From Nocardia tengchongensis (GTDB lineage: Bacteria > Actinomycetota > Actinomycetes > Mycobacteriales > Mycobacteriaceae), in assembly GCF_018362975.1 (NCBI RefSeq), contig NZ_CP074371.1:5642001-5706000 (forward strand): a DNA stretch of 64,000 nucleotides, given 5' to 3'. The position numbers and the translations under genes are program-made. Every line of letters starts with the position of its first letter. Positions within the stretch are counted from its first letter, which is position 1. Below the pieces are notes generated by a model that did no database searches, was not told the origin of the DNA, and saw nothing but the letters and a program-made list of their open reading frames with translations. Of this stretch, positions 52,753-60,782 are shown in pieces.

Positions 52753-53316
52753 TTGACCAACAATGCGATGACAGCCACGTCAGACGGACGGGTGAAGAGG
52801 AAGCGCGTCCTCGGTGTCCGGAGCGGTGTTTCGATCGAGCACGGCGGCATCGGACGCATCGCGACGACAGCGACGGCCGCGATCATCGCCATCCTCGTCA
52901 CAGCTTGTTCGACGCCCGAAACCACAACGGCCTCGGATTCCGCATCTCCTGTCTCCGTTGTCCGGACAGCAACTCCCCCATCGACACAGTCGACCGACAC
53001 GGCTGCAGGACCAATTCCATCGCCGCGCAACGGATCCCAACCCGTCGCCCCGGGTACGAACTGCACCGAGACCGCGGGCGGCCTCGTCGTCACTGTTGTA
53101 TCAGGCCGTATCACTTGCGATGAGGCCCTCGCGGTGATCAAGAGATATCGCGACCTGCCTGCGAGCCCGAGTGCCGGAACTGCCAACACGCGGACATTCG
53201 ACGCCTGGACTTGTACGACACCGATCCTTGCCGCGGCGCAACAACTCCACTACAGCGCGAGTTGCCAGAACCCGTTCGACGGAACCCACTTGACCACGCC
53301 GCTGAGCAACCGCTGA
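52753..53316 (+). CDS. Putative lipoprotein
   Basis: A 187-residue protein. A long basic N-terminal region (KRKRVLGVRSG) precedes a hydrophobic stretch ending in the lipobox ILVTAC, then a Thr/Ser/Pro-rich linker and a small Cys-containing domain (NCTETAGGLVVTVVSGRITC, DEALAVIKRYRDLP, FDAWTCTTPILAAAQQLHYS). This is a common layout for actinobacterial and phage-associated surface lipoproteins with two disulphides. The start is TTG 52753 with AAGGA 6 bases upstream; the ATG four codons in is an alternative. Function unknown. Confidence 0.68.
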   Translation: MTNNAMTATSDGRVKRKRVLGVRSGVSIEHGGIGRIATTATAAIIAILVTACSTPETTTASDSASPVSVVRTATPPSTQSTDTAAGPIPSPRNGSQPVAPGTNCTETAGGLVVTVVSGRITCDEALAVIKRYRDLPASPSAGTANTRTFDAWTCTTPILAAAQQLHYSASCQNPFDGTHLTTPLSNR

Positions 53317-53932
53317 GGACCGTCAGCGTTCCCTGGTGCAGATCTTCTCGAGTTCAGCGAAGAGTCGGTCGCCGCTGTGCTCAGAGTTCCCTTGGTGATC
53401 TCACGCAGTGCGTCATTCCCGGAATGGGCGGCGCTACTGCCCAGCCGTGATGATCTTTCTTTCTTTCCGGACCCCATCGCGGCCAACAGGACGCCAATGC
53501 AGATCGGTCCCATTCGCTGAGGCGCCGCCCGGAGTGTAGCTACCCCATGGCAACAATGCCAAAGCGGTGATATTGCGTCGTGTACGCCGCCAACCGCCGG
53601 GTTCAACTGCGGAAATATCGCCCCATAGCATCCATTTTGCCCGTTATGGGCCGGTCATTAAATGGACAAATCGGAATTTCTTTCGGTTAATATTTAAAAA
53701 TGAGCCCAGTACCGGTAATCTGGCGAATGATCCGCAATCCCTCAATGCGGATCCCCGATTGGAGCACGTGCCCACCCCACGCCCCCCAATGTTGCGCGGT
53801 GGTGCCGCCGAGCCCAGCGGCACCACCGTTCGGGATTCTGGACCGTACGATACAAAGCGAACAGGACGAGGAAATGGTCGTTACGCTCCACTCTGCCGAA
53901 ACATCGAACCGCGAGTCGAGCAAGGGAACACG
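53317..53932. other. Gene-poor stretch, no CDS seen
   Basis: 616 bp with an A/T-rich core (about 53640-53710, ending in TTAATATTTAAAAATG). No frame on either strand looks coding. The A/T-rich core may hold a promoter for the small gene at 53933. Confidence 0.45.
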
Positions 53933-54115
53933 GTGACGGCGGGGAATGCAACGTTCGGCAACGTTCAGGTCGTATGGAGCAGCGAGAGATCTGTTTTCAT
54001 GGCCTTCAGTGCGGACTTCCCGGGGGTGTACACCAAAGACCGGTGGTCGGCCTTGCGTGCTCGCCGGCTCATGGAAGAGCGTGTACGAAGTCTTTTGATC
54101 GCCAACGACCTGTGA
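53933..54115 (+). CDS. Small hypothetical protein
   Basis: 60 codons from GTG 53933 with AAGGGA 5 bases upstream. The product is VTAGNATFGNVQVVWSSERS, then FMAFSADFPGVYTKDRWSAL and a helical charged end (RARRLMEERVRSLLIANDL). No family recognised. It precedes a mini membrane protein and an XRE regulator on the same strand, so the three may form a small accessory operon. Confidence 0.5.
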   Translation: MTAGNATFGNVQVVWSSERSVFMAFSADFPGVYTKDRWSALRARRLMEERVRSLLIANDL

Positions 54116-54210
54116 GGCGCGAATGGCCAGACGCAAAGTGATCATTCCCCCAGCGGCGAGCCGTCCGCATTCACAACACCGCTGCCGCGATGCATCTTGG
54201 AGGCCGGCGC

Positions 54211-54303
54211 TTGGCAACTACAGAACTTGTCGTCCTTTTTGTCGTTATTTGGACGATCCTGTCATTCATCATCGGGTGGGCCTTGATGGGGGGACGGCGC
54301 TGA
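54211..54303 (+). CDS. Mini membrane protein (30 residues)
   Basis: TTG 54211 has a perfect GGAGG 7 bases upstream. It encodes MATTELVVLFVVIWTILSFI followed by IGWALMGGRR: one transmembrane helix ended by a basic tail, the layout of small regulatory or stress membrane peptides. An in-frame ATG at 54190 would add seven residues but lacks the ribosome site. Confidence 0.5.
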   Translation: MATTELVVLFVVIWTILSFIIGWALMGGRR

Positions 54304-54355
54304 CTTCGACTCGACTAGGATGTGGAGCTCGTTCAGCGGTGCATCAAGGCCTCTG

Positions 54356-54685
54356 ATGTATCTGGCTTCCGACACGCAATGGTCGGACACATTGCGCCCA
54401 CCCAACTTCGGCGAGTTTCTCCGGTATCTGCGCGATGAACGTTGCCTCTCACGCGAGCGCCTGGCCATGCACTCGGGAGTGAGCGCCAGCTATATCAACC
54501 ACTTGGAATGTGGTCGTCGTGACAGACCGACACAGATCGTGGTGCAAGCGCTGCTGGCATGTCTGCATCGCATTTCCCCGGTGCCGGATGAGTCGAGAAA
54601 CCACCTGTTCGTTCTCGCCGGACTACGGTCCTACACGACATCGAATACTCGCGCACACCAAGACGGCGGCGTCGGATCGATCTGA
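54356..54685 (+). CDS. XRE-family helix-turn-helix regulator, short
   Basis: A 109-residue DNA-binding protein: FGEFLRYLRDERCLSRERLA, MHSGVSASYINHLECGRRDR and PTQIVVQALLACLHRISPVP form an HTH_31/MmyB-like domain. The long ligand-binding domain found in MmyB-type proteins is absent and the sequence ends about 20 residues after the fold. AAGG is 6 bases before the ATG. Genes of this type often sit in integrative elements and control nearby small genes. Confidence 0.75.
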   Translation: MYLASDTQWSDTLRPPNFGEFLRYLRDERCLSRERLAMHSGVSASYINHLECGRRDRPTQIVVQALLACLHRISPVPDESRNHLFVLAGLRSYTTSNTRAHQDGGVGSI

Positions 54686-54774
54686 CCCGAAGTCACTGAT
54701 AACCCCCTTGGAGCGCAACGTGGTGTGCAGGTGCGTGGCCGGTGCCGGTCCTGATCATCGTAGGCTCTCACTCC

Positions 54775-55165
54775 GTGACCTCGTCGCCGCCGGATCTTCC
54801 AGTACTCGTTTCTCGCTCGACGCTGACATCGGACGACAGGGCCGAAGTAGACCGATGGCTCGATCAGCCATCGGTCCGGAAGGGGCTCGGTATGCTGCCC
54901 GCGGAGCTCATGTCGGCCGCGCTCGGCGCTGCTGCTCTCGACCGTCGTGCCCGAGCAGCTCCAAGGAAAACGCTACGGTCCCGCTGCCAAGGTCTCTCTG
55001 TTCGGGTCTGTCGAAACTCAGGCCATTGATGTCTTCTGCTTCCACATCAGAGACGACCACTCGACAAGCCGCACAGCCGCCGAAAAGGCTGGCCTGGAGC
55101 TGGTCGGCCCAGTCGGACAACTCGACGAGCGCACGCTGTACCACCGATCCCTCCGAACCGAGTGA
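54775..55165 (+). CDS. Hypothetical protein, frame-shifted near 54942
   Basis: Two frames that appear to form one protein of about 130 residues: SRSTLTSDDRAEVDRWLDQP and GMLPAELMSAALGAAALDRR in the first, then VPEQLQGKRYGPAAKVSLFG, VETQAIDVFCFHIRDDHSTS and LVGPVGQLDERTLYHRSLRT in the second. One base too many near 54938-54947 would explain the switch. No family was recognised. GTG 54775 is the likely start. A real pseudogene is equally possible. Confidence 0.45.
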
Positions 55166-55173
55166 AGGACGAG

Positions 55174-55401
55174 CTATTCGCCGGGCTGGTGATCGAGGTG
55201 GTGGCTCAGTAGTGCGGTCAGGGCTTCGTCGACGGTGACCCGGTGATCTCCGGTGTCCGGGTCGCGAGTGAGGGTGACCAGCTCCCGCACCGGCGCCTTC
55301 GGGTCGAGCCTCCGCTCACGTCGCGACTTCGGTTGCCGGACACGGGAACCCGCCCGCCGACCACGCGCTGGCGCGGCGGCGGGCGGCGCCGGCGTCGCCA
55401 C
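55174..55401 (-). CDS. Small basic hypothetical protein
   Basis: 75 codons from GTG 55401, with GAGG 5 bases upstream. An Ala/Pro-rich start and a basic segment (RGRRAGSRVRQPKSRRERRL) precede an acidic end (ELVTLTRDPDTGDHRVTVDE, ALTALLSHHLDHQPGE). The basic stretch could bind nucleic acid. No family recognised. It is divergent from the membrane protein at 55474 and converges on the hypothetical gene before it. Confidence 0.4.
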   Translation of the reverse strand: MATPAPPAAAPARGRRAGSRVRQPKSRRERRLDPKAPVRELVTLTRDPDTGDHRVTVDEALTALLSHHLDHQPGE

Positions 55402-55473
55402 GGGTACCTCGGAGGAGCCGAGTCCGGAGGCCTTCGCTTCGGCGATCAGAGCGCGGGCTTGGAGATGTACCTC

Positions 55474-55782
55474 ATGCGCCGGGAGGCGACCCGCACCGGC
55501 GACCGCACCTTCTGCTTCCTCTCCGCCGCCATGGCGGTATCCTTCGCCCACTTTCTCCCGGTCATCCTATGGGCTCGTCGCATCCCGCAACTGGGCCTGC
55601 TCATGATCCCCAAGACGCTCGCCTACCTGGCCATGGCCTTCCGCGTCTACCGCGGCTTCTTCAGCGGTGCAACGGAATCGGCCGAGGCGGGGCCGCGGGA
55701 GCGCCCAGGGAACGACTCGCTCGAAGGCGGCAGCGAGCCGCAACACGATCACCTCGCCAAGGTGGCGGCCGACGACCTGTAA
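55474..55782 (+). CDS. Small membrane protein
   Basis: 102 residues with hydrophobic stretches FCFLSAAMAVSFAHFLPVIL and IPQLGLLMIPKTLAYLAMAF, a basic N-terminus (MRREATRTGDR) and an acidic, hydrophilic tail. The ATG used is 9 bases after GGAG. No family recognised with confidence. It may be a fragment of a longer transporter-like protein. Confidence 0.45.
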   Translation: MRREATRTGDRTFCFLSAAMAVSFAHFLPVILWARRIPQLGLLMIPKTLAYLAMAFRVYRGFFSGATESAEAGPRERPGNDSLEGGSEPQHDHLAKVAADDL

Positions 55783-56186
55783 CCCGACCGGCAGCCGAAC
55801 CCGATGTCGCCCACGGTCGGCGCGATCCACACCGAAGCACAGAACGTCTTTCTGTGCCGCCTCCCGCGCTGACCGAACCGGCCAGCGCTGGGCGCCGGCG
55901 GGCGGAACTGTCGATGCCGCGCCGGCGTACGGGCACACGACGTACCCGCGATGGCCGGAAAGTTGTTCCCCGCCTCTGTCTTTCGAAGGTCCCGTGCCAC
56001 GACCACAGGCGGTCACATCGGCGGGTGGGACCGAGCCACGCTGGCCGAACGTGGTGCGCGGAGTCGGCGTTCGCCTTCGTCGACCGGTGGGTTGCCGATC
56101 GGATGATCTGGACTCCATCGAAGGTTGGCCCGGCAGGGACCGATCGGATCTATCGGCGGCCGGTCCGAGCTCGCAGAATCGCAACA
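55783..56186. other. Intergenic region before the MFS gene
   Basis: 404 bp with no gene I would call. A reverse frame of over 200 codons spans it but lacks a start signal and has shadow-like Arg/Pro-rich composition. The MFS promoter should lie at the right end. Confidence 0.45.
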
Positions 56187-57845
56187 ATGCAGATCGATCC
56201 AAGTACAGCGGCCGACTCGGTGCCGCGGGCTGACCGAAGCGCGTGGATCGGGCTCGGTGTCCTCGCCGCAGGGCTCTCGTTGATCGTCGTGGACGGCACC
56301 ATCGTCGGCGTCGCCCTACCAGTGATCGTCACCGATCTCGGACTCAATCTGACCGATGCCCAGTGGGTCAACAGCGCCTATTCGGTCGTCTTCGCCGCAC
56401 TGTTGCTGACTGCGGGCCGTCTCGGTGACCGGCTGGGCCGACGCCGGATGTTCGTGCTCGGCGTACTCGTGTTCCTGGCGGGCAGCCTGATGGCCGCCGT
56501 CGCGTCGAGCGTTGCGGCCCTGATCCTTTCGCGTGTGGTGCAGGGTGTCGGCGGAGCGTTCGTATTGCCCGCCACCTTGTCGAGCGTGAACGCCACCTTC
56601 CGCGGCAAGGATCGGGTCATCGCGTTCGCGGTGTGGGGCGCCGTCATCTCCGGCATGGCCGCCGTGGGACCGCTCCTAGGCGGCAGCCTGACCACCTACT
56701 TCAGCTGGCGATGGATTTTCATCGTCAATATCCCGATCGGGGCGGCGGTACTGATCGGTACATTGCTCGCGGTGCGCGAAACCAAGGCCGCGATCAGCGA
56801 ACCCGGGCTCGACGTCGACGGACTTCTGCTCAGCGCGATCGGGTTCGGCGGGGTCGTCTTCGCACTCATCGAAGGTCAGAGCCTCGGCTGGTGGCGCCCG
56901 CACTCCGCGTTCAGCGTCCTCGGAATCGAGTGGCCGCGAAGCGCTCCGGTCTCGGCGGTTCCGGTCATCGGGCTGATCGGCGTGGTCGCGTTGGTGCTGT
57001 TCGTAGTCTGGGAACGACACCGGGCACGGGTGGGCCGGTCCGCGATCCTGGACGTGAGCCTGTTCTCCATCCCGACCTTCAGCTGGGGCAATCTGACCGC
57101 GCTGACCGTGGCGATCGGAGAGTTCGGCCTGCTGCTCGTGCTGCCGCTGTTCCTGGTGAACGGGCTCGGCTTGTCGACGCTGGGCGCCGGCCTGGTACTG
57201 GCCGCAATGGCCTTGGGTGCTTTCGGATCGGGCGCCGCCGTGCGGCACATCGCCACCCTGCTCGGCACCTCGCGAACGGTGATGTTGGGCCTGGCCCTCG
57301 AGGCAGTGGGCGTCGCCGTGGTCGCGCTGCTCCTCTCCTCGACGGTCTCGCCCTGGCTGCTCGCCGTGCTGCTGGCCGGGTACGGCGCGGGACTCGGTCT
57401 CGCCTCGGCGCAGCTGACCGGCACCGTGCTGGCCGACATCCCGCCGGAGCGGTCGGGCCAGGGTTCGGCGACGCAGAGTACGGTCCGGCAACTCGGCGCG
57501 GCACTCGGCTCCGCCATTCTCGGCGCGGTGCTGTCGATCGGATTGGCCCACAACCTGACCGACCAATTGGAATCGGTTCCCCAGTTGACACCGCCAACGG
57601 CACAGCACCTGGTCACCGCAACCAGAGATTCGGCCGGAGGAGCGATCACCGCACTGCGCGCACAAGGCGACGCCGGACAACTCGGACCCGCAGGACCACA
57701 GGTGACCACCGCGCTGTCCGAAGGATTCGGCGACGCAACCAGGACCGCATTGGGCGTGGCCGCCGCCTTCCTCGCGCTCGGCTTGGTGAGCGCGACCGTC
57801 CTGAATTCCCGCACCCGCCGAACTTCCACCATGGAGAGCCGATGA
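56187..57845 (+). CDS. MFS drug exporter, EmrB/QacA (DHA2) type
   Basis: A 552-residue membrane transporter with about 14 transmembrane helices. Motif D1 is LIVVDGTIVGVALPVI, motif A is AGRLGDRLGRRRMFVLGVLV, motif B is ILSRVVQGVGGAFVLPATLS, and motif C-like glycines are in GMAAVGPLLGGSL. DHA2 pumps export drugs, dyes or antibiotics using the proton gradient. Starts at ATG 56187. A DUF2871-type gene, often paired with such transporters, begins inside its stop (ATGA) but is decayed. Confidence 0.9.
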   Translation: MQIDPSTAADSVPRADRSAWIGLGVLAAGLSLIVVDGTIVGVALPVIVTDLGLNLTDAQWVNSAYSVVFAALLLTAGRLGDRLGRRRMFVLGVLVFLAGSLMAAVASSVAALILSRVVQGVGGAFVLPATLSSVNATFRGKDRVIAFAVWGAVISGMAAVGPLLGGSLTTYFSWRWIFIVNIPIGAAVLIGTLLAVRETKAAISEPGLDVDGLLLSAIGFGGVVFALIEGQSLGWWRPHSAFSVLGIEWPRSAPVSAVPVIGLIGVVALVLFVVWERHRARVGRSAILDVSLFSIPTFSWGNLTALTVAIGEFGLLLVLPLFLVNGLGLSTLGAGLVLAAMALGAFGSGAAVRHIATLLGTSRTVMLGLALEAVGVAVVALLLSSTVSPWLLAVLLAGYGAGLGLASAQLTGTVLADIPPERSGQGSATQSTVRQLGAALGSAILGAVLSIGLAHNLTDQLESVPQLTPPTAQHLVTATRDSAGGAITALRAQGDAGQLGPAGPQVTTALSEGFGDATRTALGVAAAFLALGLVSATVLNSRTRRTSTMESR

Positions 57846-58066
57846 GAAAGTCGTTCTGCGCTGCCGCCTGCTACACACTCTGGGGCTAGTCCTAGGGTTC
57901 TTCTACCGCGAATTCGCCAAGGCCCATGACTTTCCGGAAGCTCACAACTCACCGCCACCCACACCCACGTCCTCGCACTCCGAACGCTGTTCTTCCTCAT
58001 CGTCATCGTGCTGGACAAGCTATTCGCGCTGACCTCCGGCCGTTGGTTCAACGCCTTCCTCCCCGA
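57842..58066 (+). pseudogene. DUF2871 membrane protein remnant
   Basis: The product starts MRKSFCAAACYTL, then after a one-base loss near 57883 continues LGLVLGFFYREFAKAHDFPE. After a second shift near 57940 it reads QLTATHTHVLALRTLFFLIV, IVLDKLFALTSGRWFNAFL. That is the order of conserved blocks of DUF2871 (four-helix membrane protein with a THTH motif). It stops matching at about 58066, where a fragment of a different gene on the other strand begins, so the last half is gone. The ATG overlaps the MFS stop. Confidence 0.65.
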
Positions 58067-58251
58067 CCACGGGGATGTCGAGGATCTCGCGCAATCCGTG
58101 CGCGATCAGCTTCTCGGCTTCCCGATCAGCCACGGTGACCAGATCGCCGGGTTCCTTCTCGTGGACGTCATCTCCGGTCAAACGACGGAACCGGGGGCCG
58201 GATCGCGATTTCGGCAGTGTCTCTCAGGACTTGCGCCAACTCATCGATCAC
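58063..58251 (-). pseudogene. Inositol-monophosphatase family, N-terminal fragment
   Basis: On the reverse strand, from GTG 58251: VIDELAQVLRDTAEIAIRPR, FRRLTGDDVHEKEPGDLVTV, ADREAEKLIAHGLREILDIP, VVGEE. This is the start of an IMPase up to the metal-binding GEE motif. A run of five C near 58193 adds one base and breaks the frame in the middle. The remaining 200 residues of the enzyme are missing; the sequence abuts the DUF2871 remnant. Confidence 0.6.
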
Positions 58252-58677
58252 GCCGTGAGCCTAAGCCCTGAGCTCACGGAAAGGCTGTCGCGGTTGACGA
58301 ACGGATTCTCGAACACCGCCACCCTTGACCTGAGCGCTCGATGTCAGTTTTCGAAGTCGTGTTCAGTGATATTCGAAGTCGCGTTCAATGGGGCTGTCCT
58401 GTCTCGCTCGAACTTGGCGGAGTCTCACCTGATCCGAACCGATCGGTGCTGACAGAGCAGTTCGGACGAGACACCGGGCTCGGTCGTGGCCTGGCGTTGA
58501 CCTTGAACATCTACCCTGAAGCAGGTCGGCCTCCTCTGCGGTGGCGCAGACCCCTCCCCTCGGGTCTGCGTGGCATTCCTCGCGCGCGGTCGACCTCGGC
58601 GTACAGCGCCGCCGCGAGTTGAGGATCCAGCCCGCCCCGGTGAGACCGGGCGTCGGGCAGAGATTCGGAGAGTCGCC
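58252..58677. other. Gene-free stretch with repeats
   Basis: 426 bp. It contains two copies of a 16-bp element (TTCGAAGTCGTGTTCA at 58350-58365 and TTCGAAGTCGCGTTCA at 58372-58387, one mismatch) and a perfect 9-bp hairpin at 58545-58570 (CGCAGACCC/GGGTCTGCG). No credible gene. Confidence 0.5.
58545..58570. terminator. Hairpin, possible terminator
   Basis: CGCAGACCC pairs with GGGTCTGCG around an 8-base loop. No intact gene ends nearby, so it may belong to a lost gene or regulate the small gene at 58678. Confidence 0.4.
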
Positions 58678-58872
58678 ATGACAGCAAACCCATCACATGA
58701 ACCGCGCCGCGACCAGCCCGCTCGCCGGCCGGGAAAGCGGCATCCGAGCGCACCGGCCATCGCGCGGGGTTCCGATGACGATGTGCCCGTGGTGTGGCCG
58801 GATCCGAGTCGGCTCGAATCGTGGTGGGACGCCGTCATGCACCCCGCCTCCGAGCCACCCACATCCACCTGA
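58678..58872 (+). CDS. Small hypothetical protein
   Basis: 64 codons with GGAGAG 5 bases before the ATG. A basic, Pro-rich first half ([20 protein letters not shown]) and an acidic/aromatic second half ([32 protein letters not shown]). No family recognised. It ends next to an ABC-transporter fragment on the opposite strand. Confidence 0.4.
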   Translation: MTANPSHEPRRDQPARRPGKRHPSAPAIARGSDDDVPVVWPDPSRLESWWDAVMHPASEPPTST

Positions 58873-58879
58873 CCCGGTG

Positions 58880-59299
58880 CTATGTGCGGATTGCGGCGGG
58901 CGTCAGGTCGATCATGTTGTCGGCTGTGGTGATGGTGTCGGTGCGGTGGGTGATGGCGATGATGGGTGGTTTCGTCGGCGAGGGCGCGCAACGAGGTCAG
59001 GATCTTTGTTTCGGTGTCGCTGTCGAGGGCGGAACTGGCTTCGTCCAGGAGCAGGATCCTGGGCGCGGCGATGAGCGCGCGAGCGAGGGAGAGCCGCTGT
59101 TTCTCGCCGCCGCTGAGCAGGCGCCCACCTTCGCCGATCTTGTGGTACAGGCCGTCGGGGTACTGGTCGAGTTTGTGGCCCAGCCCAACCTTGGTCAGGG
59201 TGTCGATGATCTCGGGGTCGGTGAATTCTCTTCCCAGCAGGACGTTTTCGCGGATCGACACGTTCATCATCATCGGTTCTTGGGGCATGTAGCCGCATG
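58880..59299 (-). pseudogene. ABC exporter ATPase domain, N-terminus lost and frame-shifted
   Basis: The reading begins at the Q-loop ([18 protein letters not shown]) and shows the ABC signature [16 protein letters not shown] and Walker [16 protein letters not shown]. An extra C in a CCC run near 58965 breaks the frame before the H-loop, which is intact in the other frame ([14 protein letters not shown] in family order). The Walker A motif and the whole membrane domain are missing. It is the tail of a fused ABC exporter of the MsbA/Rv0194 type left after a deletion. Confidence 0.7.
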
Positions 59300-59393
59300 T
59301 GACAGCCGGCGCCCGCGCACCGGACACCACGAGGACTGCGGAGCACCGGCGTGTGGACTTCCTGTCCACGTTGGTGCAGGTCATCCTGGTTGG

Positions 59394-59789
59394 ATGCGCA
59401 TGGCGATCGTGTTCATCATTGGTCTGGCCATAGTGGGGCTCATCGCGATCCTGGCCCTGAATTCCGACTCTCGGCGCCGTCGAGCACGTGAGAGCACTCC
59501 GGACCACGAAGCGTGGAGCGCGGGACGCACCGAATCCTCAGGCATCGAGCAATGGATGCTCTACTCGATGCTGTCCAACCAGAACCGCCATCGCCACAAC
59601 GAGCCGCCGGGTGATCCCAGCGGCGGTTACGGCGGGGCCGGTTACGGCGGGGTGGGTTATGACGCGGGTGACGTCAGCGGGGGAAGCGGCTGGCCCGATG
59701 GCCCTGGGTGGGGTGGCAACGGTGGCGGCTTCCCAGCCGACGGCGGTGGTTTGGCCGACGGGACCGGTACGAACCCAGACCCGCGATAA
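59394..59789 (+). CDS. Small membrane protein with Gly-rich tail
   Basis: About 131 residues: one transmembrane helix near the N-terminus ([20 protein letters not shown]), a charged stretch ([18 protein letters not shown]), then a Gly/Tyr/Asp-rich tail ([20 protein letters not shown]). The layout resembles small envelope proteins of actinobacteria. ATG 59394 or 59400 may be the start; the ribosome site is weak. Function unknown. Confidence 0.55.
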   Translation: MRMAIVFIIGLAIVGLIAILALNSDSRRRRARESTPDHEAWSAGRTESSGIEQWMLYSMLSNQNRHRHNEPPGDPSGGYGGAGYGGVGYDAGDVSGGSGWPDGPGWGGNGGGFPADGGGLADGTGTNPDPR

Positions 59790-59901
59790 CCGATCCTGCG
59801 CACTGCCTACCGATCCCGGCGCACTGCCTACCGATCGTTTTCCGAACAGCCCGGCCTGAGCGGGAATCGGCAGGAATTTGGTTGGAGTGTTCAGCCCGTG
59901 G

Positions 59902-60447
59902 TCACCACTGCTGCGCGGGTCCACCGTTGCACGGGATGACCTGAACGACGCTCGTGAGGGTTCTGCCCTCGAGGGTTTGGCCGTCCAGACACATGGCTCC
60001 GTCGAGGCCATTGTGGAGAGTGTTGCCGGGGCCGGTGAACCACTCCTGCACGAGGCCGCCGTTGCACGGGATGACTTGAGCGACTCCGGTCAGGGAGATG
60101 CCGTCCATGGTCTGCGCGTCGAGGCACATACCTGGGTTGAGGCCGTTTCGCAGACTGTTGGCGGATCCGTTGATCCACTGCTGCGCGGGCCCACTGTTGC
60201 ACGGGATGACTTGAGCGACCCCCGTCAACGTGACACCGTCCATCGTCTGCGCATCCAGACACATGCCCTGAACGAGCCCATTGACCAGCGTCATACTCGC
60301 CGCCGAGGCCGACGGCGCACAGATCACCATTGCCGCGGCGGCCAGCGCGGCTCCTGTCCCGAGCAGCCGCACCAGCTGCCGACTCCCCCGCTGCGCCGAC
60401 GAACCGTCCGCCGACCGACCCACTCGAGTAACACGCGACTTCTTCAT
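59902..60447 (-). CDS. Secreted ricin-type (beta-trefoil) lectin
   Basis: A 181-residue protein with a Sec signal peptide (LLGTGAALAAAAMVICAPSA, cleavage likely after ASA) and then three repeats of about 45 residues, each ending in a Q-x-W-type motif (PAQQW, LVQEW, PAQQW) and each containing CLDAQTMDG or CLDGQTLEG and VIPCN. This is one complete ricin beta-trefoil with one disulphide per repeat. It probably binds galactose-like or other sugars outside the cell. The repeats are nearly identical in DNA. It carries no catalytic domain. Confidence 0.85.
   Translation of the reverse strand: MKKSRVTRVGRSADGSSAQRGSRQLVRLLGTGAALAAAAMVICAPSASAASMTLVNGLVQGMCLDAQTMDGVTLTGVAQVIPCNSGPAQQWINGSANSLRNGLNPGMCLDAQTMDGISLTGVAQVIPCNGGLVQEWFTGPGNTLHNGLDGAMCLDGQTLEGRTLTSVVQVIPCNGGPAQQW
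59926..60220. repeat. 135-bp tandem repeat units inside the lectin gene
   Basis: The string GTTGCACGGGATGAC recurs at 59926, 60061 and 60196, exactly 135 bp (45 codons) apart, within longer similar stretches. The period equals one beta-trefoil lobe. Confidence 0.7.
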
Positions 60448-60782
60448 ATCGTTCCCCTCCGCATCGCAACCAACATCTGGAGCGATTTCCGTTGTAGTCG
60501 AACATCTTCCGTCCGACGCGAAGCGAAAGTATCCAGGCCGGCTTTCAAGATCCTTAACAACCTCATGCGCCCGGACCTGACATGGCGAAATACGCTGTGA
60601 TCAGTCCCGCGACCTGCGATTTCTCCTCTAACGTGATGCATGCGAGGTATCGGTATCTCCGATACCTCGGCCCCTTCGACTTGTCACAAATCGACAAGCC
60701 AAAGGGGCCGCGTGCCGCAGCCGATATATCTGCCGGTGCATTTCAGGCGGTATCGCGACCGGTTCGACAAAGTGGAACTCTG
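60448..60782. other. Intergenic region with tandem hairpins
   Basis: 335 bp between the lectin gene start and the end of the exported-protein gene (same strand). The part next to the lectin start is A/T-richer and should hold its promoter. Two adjacent hairpins lie at 60643-60708. No gene. Confidence 0.55.
60643..60708 (-). terminator. Two adjacent stem-loops after the exported-protein gene
   Basis: Hairpin 1 at 60643-60669 has a perfect 11-bp stem (CGAGGTATCGG/CCGATACCTCG). Hairpin 2 at 60670-60708 has stems GCCCCTT/AAGGGGC and CTTGTC/GACAAG with a small internal loop. They stand 75 bp after the stop of the gene at 60783-61670 and before the lectin promoter, as expected for a strong terminator. 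Confidence 0.6.

Noticed and set aside
58678..59299. The 64-residue peptide and ABC fragment as a ribosomal-peptide (RiPP) export system
   Set aside because: No modifying enzyme is present, the ABC gene is a fragment on the other strand, and the peptide has no leader or core signature.
59926..60220. Regularly spaced repeats as a CRISPR array
   Set aside because: The 135-bp period is 45 codons of a ricin-fold gene, and the intervals between the strings are themselves similar, not unique spacers. No cas gene is present.
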